A stretch of 64,000 bases of DNA from Amycolatopsis bartoniae. Its GTDB lineage: Bacteria; Actinomycetota; Actinomycetes; Mycobacteriales; Pseudonocardiaceae. The stretch lies in the NCBI RefSeq assembly GCF_014191255.1, contig NZ_JACHWH010000008.1, positions 135,001 through 199,000 on the forward strand, in the 5' to 3' direction. The notes below the pieces were generated by a model. That model made no database searches, was not told where the DNA came from, and was given only the letters and a program-made list of their open reading frames with translations. This document shows, piece after piece, positions 1 through 7,517 of the stretch. The position numbers were made by a program, and so were the translations under genes. Numbering within the stretch: the first letter of the stretch is position 1; the number at the start of each line of letters is the position of its first letter.

Positions 1-878
1 ACGCGGTCGGTGAACCAGCCGGACGCGATCGTGCCCGCCACGTCGAAGACCCCGACGAGCGCGAGCAGCGAGGCCGCGGTGGTCGGCGGCATGCCGTGCT
101 CGTGCGCGGCGGGCACGAAGTGGGTGCCGACCAGCCCGTTCGTGGACGCGCCGCAAATCGCGAACCCGCCCGCGAGCAGCCAGAACGTCGGCGTCTTCGC
201 GGCCTGTCCCAGCACCTGGAGCGCGCGCCGGGCCGCGCCTGAGGTCGGGGCCGGACGCTCCTCGGCCTCGACAGCGCCATACGCCGTCGTGCCCACGTCC
301 TTCGGGTGGTCGTGCAGGAAGATCAGCGTGATCGGCACGACCGCCAACGCGGCGAAGGCCACCACCAGTGACGCCGTGCGCCAGCCGTCGTGCGCGGCCA
401 GTGCCGCGAGCACCGGCAGGAACACCAGCTGGCCCGCCGCGCCCGCCGCCGTCAGGACGCCGCTGACCAGGCCGCGCTGGCGGACGAACCAGCGTGCGGT
501 GACCGTGGCGACGAAGGCCAGCGCCATCGACCCGGTGCCCAGTCCGACGAGCACTCCCCAGCACAGCAGCAGCTGCCAGCTCGCGGTCATGAACACCGTG
601 AGCCCGCTGCCCGCGGCGACCAGGACGAGCGCGCCGGTGACGACCCGGCGCATGCCCAGCCGCTCCATCAACGCTGCCGCGAACGGCGCGGTCAGCCCGT
701 AGAGCAGGAGGTTGATCGAGACGGCCGCGGAGATCGTGGCGGTGGACCAGCCGAACTCCTCGTGCAGCGGGTCGATCAGGACGCTCGGAGTGGCGCGGAA
801 ACCGGCCGCGCCAACGAGGGCGACGAAGGCCGCGAAGGCCACCAGCCAGGCTCGGTGGAGTCGGGTTGTCGTGGTCAC
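1..878 (-). CDS. MFS transporter, 3' end outside window
   Basis: A membrane transporter of the major facilitator superfamily; 292 codons are visible and the gene runs off the left edge. Read on the minus strand, the protein begins MTTTTRLHRAW and continues with a series of hydrophobic segments. The stretch after the second helix (LMERLGMRR) resembles the MFS motif A loop. The chosen start is GTG at 878. An in-frame ATG at 950 would add 24 residues but would overlap the start of the divergent regulator and the inverted repeat, so it is less likely. The substrate is unknown. The divergent GlxA-type regulator suggests that it controls this transporter. Confidence 0.85.
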   Translation of the reverse strand, partial: MTTTTRLHRAWLVAFAAFVALVGAAGFRATPSVLIDPLHEEFGWSTATISAAVSINLLLYGLTAPFAAALMERLGMRRVVTGALVLVAAGSGLTVFMTASWQLLLCWGVLVGLGTGSMALAFVATVTARWFVRQRGLVSGVLTAAGAAGQLVFLPVLAALAAHDGWRTASLVVAFAALAVVPITLIFLHDHPKDVGTTAYGAVEAEERPAPTSGAARRALQVLGQAAKTPTFWLLAGGFAICGASTNGLVGTHFVPAAHEHGMPPTTAASLLALVGVFDVAGTIASGWFTDR

Positions 879-914
879 GGCACCAGCTTCGGCGATCTCC
901 GAAGGCGTGACGAG

Positions 915-949
915 TGGCCGAAGCGCCAATATGTGCAAAGATTCGGCCA
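915..949. promoter_or_regulatory. Inverted repeat between MFS and GlxA-type regulator
   Basis: TGGCCGAA at 915-922 and TTCGGCCA at 942-949 form a perfect 8-bp inverted repeat with a 19-bp spacer. It lies in the 70-bp gap between the divergent genes and touches the regulator's start codon. The arm spacing is about two and a half helical turns. It is a candidate operator for the neighbouring AraC-domain regulator; binding is inferred. Confidence 0.45.
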
Positions 950-1902
950 TGCACCGGATCGCCGTGCTCGCCCTGTCCGAGGTGATCGGGTACGACCTCA
1001 ACATCCCGCCGCAGGTGTTCAACTCCGCCGAGAAGGACGGGAAACGCCTCTACGACGTGCGGATCTGCGGCGTCGACGACCAGCCCGTACGCGTCAGCTA
1101 CGGCTACTCCGCGCAACTGGAGCACGGGCCAAAGGCGCTCGCGGAGGCCGACACGGTCATCGTGCCGGGCACGCGGGTCGCCGGGCCCCGGCAGGACGGC
1201 ACGCTCTCCCCCGCACTGGCCGCCGCGCTCGCCCGCATCCGGCCCGGCACCCGGGTGATGTCCATCTGCACGGGTGCGTTCGTGCTGGCCGCCGCCGGTT
1301 TCCTCGACGGGCGGCGGGCCACCACCCACTGGGCGCACGCGGAGGCGTTCCGGCGGCTGTACCCCCGCGTCGAGCTGGACGAGGACGTGCTGTTCGTCGA
1401 CGACGGTGACGTGCTCACCTCGGCCGGGCTGTCCGCCGGGGTGGACCTGTGCCTGCACGTCGTCCGGTCCGATCACGGCAGTGCCGTCGCCAACCAGGCC
1501 GCGCGGTACTGCGTGGTACCGCCGTGGCGTGACGGCGGGCAGTCGCAGTTCATCGACCGGCCGCTACCTGGGCCCGACGCCGGCAGCACCGCGGCGACCA
1601 GGACGTGGGCGCTCGAACGGCTCGGCGAACCGCTGGGGCTGGCGGACCTGGCGCGGCACGCGCGGATGAGCGTGCGCACGTTCAGCAGGCGGTTTCGCGC
1701 CGAGACCGGACTGTCCGCGCGGGCGTGGCTCAACCAGCAGCGCGTCCTGCACGCACGGCACCTGCTGGAGACGACGAACCTGCCGGTGGACCGGATCGCG
1801 GCGGAGTCCGGGCTCGGCACCGCCGCGTCCCTGCGCCAGCACCTCAACGCCGCGATCGGTGTCTCACCACTCGCCTACCGGCGCACCTTCTCCCGCTCCT
1901 GA
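949..1902 (+). CDS. GlxA-family transcriptional regulator (DJ-1/PfpI + AraC HTH)
   Basis: A 317-aa cytoplasmic regulator. Residues 1 to about 170 form a DJ-1/PfpI-like class I glutamine-amidotransferase fold, with the usual nucleophile-elbow cysteine (SICTGAF, Cys107). Residues from about 225 to the end carry two helix-turn-helix motifs of the AraC type (LADLARHARMSVRTFSRRF, then IAAESGLGTAASLRQHL). In this family the N-terminal domain senses a ligand and is not usually an enzyme. The start at ATG 949 begins MHRIAVLAL, right at the DJ-1 fold. An ATG at 931 would add six residues. No strong ribosome-binding site is visible for either. It is probably autoregulated and controls the divergent MFS gene. 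Confidence 0.85.
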   Translation: MHRIAVLALSEVIGYDLNIPPQVFNSAEKDGKRLYDVRICGVDDQPVRVSYGYSAQLEHGPKALAEADTVIVPGTRVAGPRQDGTLSPALAAALARIRPGTRVMSICTGAFVLAAAGFLDGRRATTHWAHAEAFRRLYPRVELDEDVLFVDDGDVLTSAGLSAGVDLCLHVVRSDHGSAVANQAARYCVVPPWRDGGQSQFIDRPLPGPDAGSTAATRTWALERLGEPLGLADLARHARMSVRTFSRRFRAETGLSARAWLNQQRVLHARHLLETTNLPVDRIAAESGLGTAASLRQHLNAAIGVSPLAYRRTFSRS

Positions 1903-1925
1903 CCGGCCCCGCTACGGTAATCGGC

Positions 1926-2615
1926 ATGCTCCGCCGCACTGCGAGTGTCCTCGTGCTGATCCTGGCGCTCGCCTGCGGCTGCGCCGCGTCGCCCGACACG
2001 CGTGGCCCGCTGCCCGCCGCGCCCGAACTGGTCACCGCCGCGGCGGGCTCGCTCGGCGGTGTCACCAGCGTGCAGTTCGACTTCAGCGTCAGCGGGATCG
2101 TCCCCGGTCTCGACGTGCGCGAGGTGAAGGGCTGGGCGAGCCGCGCGGGCGGGCAGTACGGGTCGGCCGTCGGGCAGGCGGACATGCAGGAGTCGACCAA
2201 CCGGTTCGAGCTGAGCTACGAGATCACCGGGGACGAGCTGGTGCTGACCGACCAGCACGGCGCGCAGACCCGCGAACCCGTGCCGGCCGAGTACGCGCCG
2301 GCCGCCCTGCTGTCGCACGGGCTGCCGAAGCTGCTGACGAGCGCGACCGGGCTCAAGACGGAGACGAAGGAAGACGTCAAGGGCGTCCAGACGTACCGGG
2401 TGACCGCGGAACTGAGCAAGGACGCCGTGTCGAGTGTCCTGCCGCAGATCCAGTCGGATGTCGACGTCAAGTTCTGGGTCACGCAGAGCGAGCCGCGCAC
2501 CCTCGTCCGGGTGTGGATGCAGGTGCCGCCGCGTCAGCCGAACGAGGGCGCCGTGATGCTCGAACTGGGGCTTTCCGGGTTCAACACGCCGCCGAGCGCC
2601 ACGCCGGAAGGCTAG
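1926..2615 (+). CDS. LppX/LprAFG-like lipoprotein
   Basis: A 229-aa exported protein. A charged start (MLRR) is followed by a hydrophobic run ending LALACGC, so lipidation at Cys17 or Cys19 is likely, though neither matches the lipobox perfectly. The mature part has the pattern of the LppX/LprG family: VTSVQFDFSVSG, a VKGWASRAGG strand, and a C-terminal PRTLVRVWMQV region. In mycobacteria these proteins have a lipid-binding U-shaped beta fold and help carry glycolipids or other lipids across the envelope. The start at ATG 1926 gives a proper signal peptide. The stop shares the tetranucleotide CTAG with the stop of the convergent TetR gene. Confidence 0.8.
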   Translation: MLRRTASVLVLILALACGCAASPDTRGPLPAAPELVTAAAGSLGGVTSVQFDFSVSGIVPGLDVREVKGWASRAGGQYGSAVGQADMQESTNRFELSYEITGDELVLTDQHGAQTREPVPAEYAPAALLSHGLPKLLTSATGLKTETKEDVKGVQTYRVTAELSKDAVSSVLPQIQSDVDVKFWVTQSEPRTLVRVWMQVPPRQPNEGAVMLELGLSGFNTPPSATPEG

Positions 2616-3187
2616 ACCCGGCACCCGTCGAGCAGCAGCCGGACGGTCAGGCGCGCGTCGTACGCCGGGTCGGTCATCTCCGCGCCCGCGGAGATGTCCC
2701 CGATCGCGCGGAGCAGCTGGTACGCGCCGATCTCCGCCTTGACCTCGCCCGACTTGCGGGCCGCGGTGAGGATGTCGTCGAGCACCGGCACGAGGCGATC
2801 GACGAAGAGCCCGTGCAGGGCGGTGAAACCCTCGGGATCGTTGCGCAGCGCGGCGGCGAGCCCGTGCTTGGTCACCAGGAAGTCGACGAACAGCTCCACC
2901 CACTGGCGCAGCGCGGCGAACGGTGACGGCGCTGTCGCCAGCAGCTCGGGACCGGCTTCGGCACAGGCGTCGACCTGGTGCCGGTAGACGGCCGCGACCA
3001 GGTCGGCGCGCTTGGGGAAGTGCCGGTAGATCGTGCCCATCCCGACCCCCGCCTCGGCGGCGATGCGGCGCACCGGGGCATCCACTCCGTGCGTGACGAA
3101 CACCGCCGCGGCGGCGTCGAGCAATGCCCGTTCGTTGCGCCGGGCGTCCGCGCGCTTGGCCGCCTTCGGCTCCTCCGCAGCACTCAT
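2612..3187 (-). CDS. TetR-family repressor
   Basis: A 191-aa regulator with an N-terminal TetR DNA-binding domain at about residues 18-65 (PVRRIAAEAGVGMGTIYRHF) and an all-helical ligand domain typical of the family. The ATG at 3187 is preceded by a good AAGGGG ribosome-binding site. It is divergent from an alpha/beta-hydrolase gene, and two palindromes in the 93-bp gap are its obvious operators. The simplest reading is that it represses itself and the hydrolase and is released by the hydrolase's substrate or product. Confidence 0.9.
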   Translation of the reverse strand: MSAAEEPKAAKRADARRNERALLDAAAAVFVTHGVDAPVRRIAAEAGVGMGTIYRHFPKRADLVAAVYRHQVDACAEAGPELLATAPSPFAALRQWVELFVDFLVTKHGLAAALRNDPEGFTALHGLFVDRLVPVLDDILTAARKSGEVKAEIGAYQLLRAIGDISAGAEMTDPAYDARLTVRLLLDGCRV

Positions 3188-3210
3188 GCCGCAACCCCTT
3201 CCTCGACAAG

Positions 3211-3246
3211 CGGAGCAATGTTCCGTATAGTCGGAGCAACGCTCCG
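3211..3246. promoter_or_regulatory. Twin TetR operators
   Basis: CGGAGCAATGTTCCG (3211-3225) and CGGAGCAACGCTCCG (3232-3246) are two 15-bp palindromes whose centres are 21 bp apart, two helical turns. The second is perfect (6-3-6). TATAGT at 3226-3231 between them fits a -10 box for the hydrolase, so binding would block that promoter. Confidence 0.75.
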
Positions 3247-3280
3247 GTTAGGAGTGTACGGATCGAGAGAGAGCTTTCCC

Positions 3281-4216
3281 ATGTCTGCACCTGTCAGTGC
3301 CGTTCCCGCCCTGACCACCCCGATCGTCAGCGTCAAGCCCGTCGTCCTCACCGCGCCACCCGAGCGCGGCGAGGACCTGCAGGTCCGCCTGTCGGCGCCA
3401 GCTTCGGGCAACGGCCTTCCGGTCGTCGTCTTCGCCCACGGTTTCGGCCAGTCGATGTCCTCCTACGACCCGCTGGTCGACTTCTGGGCCGGCAACGGGT
3501 TCGTCGTCATCCAGCCCACGTTCCTCGACTCGCTGACCCTCGGCATCGCCCCCACCGACCCGCGGTACCCGGACATCTGGCGCATCCGCGTCCGCGACGT
3601 GAAGCAGGTCCTCGACCAGCTCGACCACATCGTCGCCGCCATCCCGGGGCTCAGCGAGCGCATCGACCGCGACCGCATCGCCGTGGCAGGACACTCCTGG
3701 GGCGGGCAAACCGTCAGCATGCTCCTCGGCGCACGCGTCGTCGGCCCGGACGGACAGCCCGGCCCCGCGGAAACCGACGCTCGCGTGAAGGCCGGTGTGC
3801 TGCTCGCGACGACCGGCTTCGGCGGCGATGACCTGACGCCCTTCGCGGCGGAGAACTTCTCCTTCATGAGCCCCGACTTCGACGCCCTCACCACGCCGAG
3901 CCTGGTGGTCGCCGGCGACCACGACCAGTCCCAGCTCTCGACGCGCGGCCCCGACTGGTTCACCGACGTCTACCGGTACAGCCCCGGTGCGCAGAGCCTG
4001 CTCACCGTGTTCGGCGCGGAACACTCGCTCGGCGGAATCCACGGCTACAACGCCGCGGACACCACGGACGAGAGCCCCGAACGCGTCGCCCTGATCCGCG
4101 AGGCTTCGTGGGCCTACCTCCGCAGCGCGCTCGGGATCGACGACACGGCGTGGAAGCAGGTGCAGGCCGAGCTCGCGGAGAGCACGGACCCGGCCGGGCG
4201 CATCGACAACAAGTAG
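3281..4216 (+). CDS. Alpha/beta-hydrolase (lipase/chlorophyllase-like)
   Basis: A 311-aa serine hydrolase without a signal peptide. The nucleophile elbow is GHSWGG with Ser139. The oxyanion region is VVFAHGFGQS. An acid residue is likely in VVAGDHDQS, and the catalytic His in FGAEHSLGG. The fold resembles the platelet-activating-factor acetylhydrolase/chlorophyllase-type carboxylesterases often annotated as alpha/beta-hydrolase with unknown substrate. The start at ATG 3281 is preceded by a GAGAGAG purine run. It is controlled by the divergent TetR gene through the twin operators. Its substrate cannot be read from the sequence. Confidence 0.85.
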   Translation: MSAPVSAVPALTTPIVSVKPVVLTAPPERGEDLQVRLSAPASGNGLPVVVFAHGFGQSMSSYDPLVDFWAGNGFVVIQPTFLDSLTLGIAPTDPRYPDIWRIRVRDVKQVLDQLDHIVAAIPGLSERIDRDRIAVAGHSWGGQTVSMLLGARVVGPDGQPGPAETDARVKAGVLLATTGFGGDDLTPFAAENFSFMSPDFDALTTPSLVVAGDHDQSQLSTRGPDWFTDVYRYSPGAQSLLTVFGAEHSLGGIHGYNAADTTDESPERVALIREASWAYLRSALGIDDTAWKQVQAELAESTDPAGRIDNK

Positions 4217-4221
4217 CGGCG

Positions 4222-5790
4222 TCAAGCCGGACAGCTGGTGTTCGGCGGCGGCAGGGTGCCATCGACGAGGTAGGCCAGTGCGTTGACGTCCACGCACTGG
4301 TTCCCGTGCAGGAAGGCCGTGTGCTGCGCGCCTTCGTAGGTCACCAGGCCGCCGCCCATCTCGGCGGCGAGGTCGACGCCCGCCTGGTACGGGGTGGCGG
4401 GGTCGTTCCGGGTGGAGATCACCAGCGGCGGCGGCACGCCGGGCAGGAACGGGCGGTGCGGCTGGGAGGTGCTGGGCACCGGCCAGGACGCGCAGACGTC
4501 CGGCTCGCCCTCGTCCGGGCGGCCGCCGCCGAGGAACGGGGCCGCGGCGAGCATCCGGTCGTGGACCTCGGTGACGCCGGCGGGATCCTGCACGCGCGGG
4601 TTGTCGACGCAGCGGACGGCGTAGTACGCGTCCTGCAGCGAGGAGTAGCGGCCGTCCGGGCCGCGCTCGTAGTAGGAGTCGGCGAGCTGGAGCAGCAGGC
4701 TGCCGTCGCCGGACTTCAGCAGGTTCAACGCCGCGTTCAGCGTCGGCCACGACTGCTGGGAGTACATCGCCTCGACGACACCCGTCATCCCGTCGCCGTA
4801 GGACAGCGAGCGCGTGCCGGCCCGGGCGGCGTGGGTGAGCAGTGGCTTCGTGAGGTTCTCGAAGGTCTGCACGGCCCGTGCCGGGTCCTGGCCGACCGCA
4901 CAGCCGCTGTGCTTCGCGCACTCCGCCGCGAACAGGCCGAACGCGCGGGAGAAGCCTTCACCTTGCCCCACCAGGGAATCCGACTCGTCCTCGGTCGGGT
5001 CGATCGCGCCGTCGAGCACCATGGCCCGCACTCGCGTGGGGAACGCTTCGGCGTAGCTGTACCCGATCTGCGTGCCGTAGGAGTAGCCGAGGTAGCTCAG
5101 CTTGTCGTCGCCGAGTGCGGCCCGCAGGACGTCCAGGTCCTTGACGACGTCCCGGGTGCCGACGTTCGCCAGCATCGCCGCACCGGTGCGTTGCGCGCAC
5201 TTCGCCGCGAAGTCCCGCGCCTGTGCCGTCCACGCGGCGGCTGACGCGGGCGTGGTGCCGTCGCCCGGCTGCGCCGCGCGTTCGGCGTCGCGTTCGGCGT
5301 CCGTCAGGCAGTGCACCCGTGGCTCGCTGGCGCCGACGCCGCGCGGGTCGAAGCCCACGAGGTCGAAGCGCAGGCCGATCGCGTTGTCCGCGACCGTCGG
5401 CACCAGGCGGGCCGCCGCCTCCATGCCCGAACCGCCCGGCCCGCCCGGGTTGAGCACCAGCGAGCCGAGGCGGTCCGCCGGATCCGCCGCCTTGTGCCGC
5501 AGCACACCGACGGTAATCGTGTCGCCCCGCGGTTTCGCGTAGTCCAGCGGAACCGTCAGCCGGGCGCATTCCACACCGGGCGTGCGGAACGCGTCCTGGC
5601 TCTGCTGTCCGGTGGCGTAGGGCGCGCAGTTCCCCCAGGACAGCTTTTGCTCGTAGAACCTGTCGAGCGCGTGGACGTCGGACACCGGGGGCGGCTGGGG
5701 CCGGGGCACGACCCGCACCGGTGTGCACGCGATCAGCAGGCACAACAGGAGGCCGAGCACGGCGGGCAGCCGGCAGCGTCGAAAAGGCAT
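4222..5790 (-). CDS. Secreted S33-family peptidase (tripeptidyl aminopeptidase-like), copy 2
   Basis: A 522-aa exported lipoprotein-type hydrolase; the signal peptide ends LLIAC. It belongs to the alpha/beta-hydrolase group that includes Streptomyces SlpD/SlpE and tripeptidyl aminopeptidases (MEROPS S33). The nucleophile sits in LGYSYGTQ, the oxyanion loop in LNPGGPGGSG, the acid in STRNDPATPY and the histidine in GAQHTAFL. The C-terminal TAP-type domain with paired cysteines (NQCVD, NTSCPA) is present. It probably trims N-terminal peptides outside the cell. It follows its paralogue by 22 bp on the same strand, so the pair is likely co-transcribed and arose by tandem duplication. Confidence 0.88.
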   Translation of the reverse strand: MPFRRCRLPAVLGLLLCLLIACTPVRVVPRPQPPPVSDVHALDRFYEQKLSWGNCAPYATGQQSQDAFRTPGVECARLTVPLDYAKPRGDTITVGVLRHKAADPADRLGSLVLNPGGPGGSGMEAAARLVPTVADNAIGLRFDLVGFDPRGVGASEPRVHCLTDAERDAERAAQPGDGTTPASAAAWTAQARDFAAKCAQRTGAAMLANVGTRDVVKDLDVLRAALGDDKLSYLGYSYGTQIGYSYAEAFPTRVRAMVLDGAIDPTEDESDSLVGQGEGFSRAFGLFAAECAKHSGCAVGQDPARAVQTFENLTKPLLTHAARAGTRSLSYGDGMTGVVEAMYSQQSWPTLNAALNLLKSGDGSLLLQLADSYYERGPDGRYSSLQDAYYAVRCVDNPRVQDPAGVTEVHDRMLAAAPFLGGGRPDEGEPDVCASWPVPSTSQPHRPFLPGVPPPLVISTRNDPATPYQAGVDLAAEMGGGLVTYEGAQHTAFLHGNQCVDVNALAYLVDGTLPPPNTSCPA

Positions 5791-5812
5791 CTACCTCATC
5801 GTGCCAGGCCGG

Positions 5813-7432
5813 TCACTGAGCGGCACAGCGCTTCCCGGCAGCCGGGAGCGTGCCGTCGACGAGGTAGTCGGTGCCCACCTGGTCGACACACGAATTCCCT
5901 TGCAGGAAAACGGTGTGCTGCGTGCCCTCGAACGTCAGCAGTGCGCCGTTCATCGCCTTCGCGAGGTTCACCCCCGCGTCGTACGGGGTGGCCGGATCAT
6001 TCGTCGTCGAGATCACCAGCACCGGCGGGACACCGGCGACCTTCGGCTCGTGCGGCTGCGAAGTGTTGGGCACGGGCCAGAACGCGCACGCGTCGAGCGC
6101 CGCGCCGTTGGGCCTGCCGTCGTCGAGGAACGGGGCGACCTGGTCGTACCGGTTCTCGGCGTCGAGGATCTCGGCCTTGTCGGTGACCCGCGGGTCGTCG
6201 ACGCAGCGGACGGCGGTGAAGACGTCCTGCGTGTTGGTGTAGTGGCCGCTCGAATCGCGTTCGTTGTACTGGTCCGCCAGCGCCATGAGCGTGGTGCCGC
6301 GGCCGTTCTTCAGCTCGTTGAGGCCGGAGTTGAGCGACTCCCACAGCTGCTGGGAGTACAGGGCCTGGATCGCGCCGAGCGTCGCGTCGTCGAACGTGAG
6401 CCTGCGGCCGTCGTCGAGCGTGATGGGGTTGTCGACCAGCGGGCGCACGAGGTCCTGGAACGCCTTGGTGGCGCCGGCGGCGTTCTGCCCCAGCGCGCAG
6501 TCCTGGCGCGCGGCGCACCACGCGGCGAACTGGTTGAACGCCACGCCGAAACCGGCGCCCTGCGCGACGAGCGACTCCGTCTCGTCCTGGTTCGGGTCGA
6601 GCGCACCGTCGAGGATCATCGCGCGCACGTTGGTCGGGAACTCTTCGGCGTAGGTGTAGCCGATGCGCGTGCCGTAGGAATAGCCCAGGTAGGTCAGCTT
6701 CTGCTCGCCCAGCGCGGAACGCAGCACGTCCATGTCCCTGGCGACATCCCGCGTACCGAGGTTGGCGAGCATCTCCGTGCCGTGCTGGGTCCGCTGCACG
6801 CACTTGGCGGCGAAGTCCTTCGCCTCGGCCTCCTGCTTCGCGACCCCGGCGGGCGAGCCGTCGGTGTCGAGCTCCTCGCTGCGCTCGGTGTCCCGTTCCT
6901 GGTCGGTCAGGCAGGTCACCTCGGGCTCGCTCGCGCCGATCCCCCGCGGGTCGAAGCCCACGAAGTCGAACCGCTTCCCCAGCTCGCTGCCGGAAACCTG
7001 CGAGGCGAGGCTCGCTGCGGCAACCATGCCGGAGGCGCCGGGACCGCCCGGGTTGAGCACCAGCGCGCCCATCCGATCACCGCTCGCGGTGTGACGCAGG
7101 ACACCGAGGGTGATCGTGTCGCCCTGCGGGTTCGCGTAGTCCAGCGGAACGGTCAGCCTCGCGCACTGGAGACCTTTCGTACCAAAGAGGGATCGCGCGT
7201 CCTGCGAAGTCGCGTAGGGTGCGCAATCGCCCCAGGTCAAGGGCTGCGCGTAGAACCGGTCCAGACCGGCAGGAACCGGACCGGCCGGACCGCGCTGTTC
7301 GGTCACTTCCTGCTGCGGCTGCTGCGTGCCGGTCTGCTCCGAGGTGCAGGCGGCGAGCGGCGTCAGCAGGCAGACACCGAGGAGAACGGCTGCACGCGCG
7401 GTTCGCGACCGGGCTCGCTGTAGGAGGGACAC
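5813..7432 (-). CDS. Secreted S33-family peptidase (tripeptidyl aminopeptidase-like), copy 1
   Basis: A 539-aa exported paralogue of the downstream gene. The signal peptide ends LTPLAAC, a good lipobox. It has the oxyanion loop NPGGPGASG, the nucleophile LGYSYGTR, the acid STTNDPATPY and the histidine GTQHTVFL, plus conserved C-terminal cysteines (NSCVD, KRCAAQ). Start: the GTG at 7432 gives VSLLQRARSRTARAAVLL, a normal signal peptide. The frame stays open further upstream, but that part overlaps the divergent secA2 and lacks family similarity. The function is probably extracellular peptide trimming. The two copies share the whole architecture but differ through the lid domain. Confidence 0.88.
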   Translation of the reverse strand: MSLLQRARSRTARAAVLLGVCLLTPLAACTSEQTGTQQPQQEVTEQRGPAGPVPAGLDRFYAQPLTWGDCAPYATSQDARSLFGTKGLQCARLTVPLDYANPQGDTITLGVLRHTASGDRMGALVLNPGGPGASGMVAAASLASQVSGSELGKRFDFVGFDPRGIGASEPEVTCLTDQERDTERSEELDTDGSPAGVAKQEAEAKDFAAKCVQRTQHGTEMLANLGTRDVARDMDVLRSALGEQKLTYLGYSYGTRIGYTYAEEFPTNVRAMILDGALDPNQDETESLVAQGAGFGVAFNQFAAWCAARQDCALGQNAAGATKAFQDLVRPLVDNPITLDDGRRLTFDDATLGAIQALYSQQLWESLNSGLNELKNGRGTTLMALADQYNERDSSGHYTNTQDVFTAVRCVDDPRVTDKAEILDAENRYDQVAPFLDDGRPNGAALDACAFWPVPNTSQPHEPKVAGVPPVLVISTTNDPATPYDAGVNLAKAMNGALLTFEGTQHTVFLQGNSCVDQVGTDYLVDGTLPAAGKRCAAQ

Positions 7433-7517
7433 GGGCCGATCGTGCCATCCTGGCGGGGAACACCGGACCACCACCACCTCGTTGGCGGGTCGGACAGAGA
7501 GAGACAGGAGACCAGGG

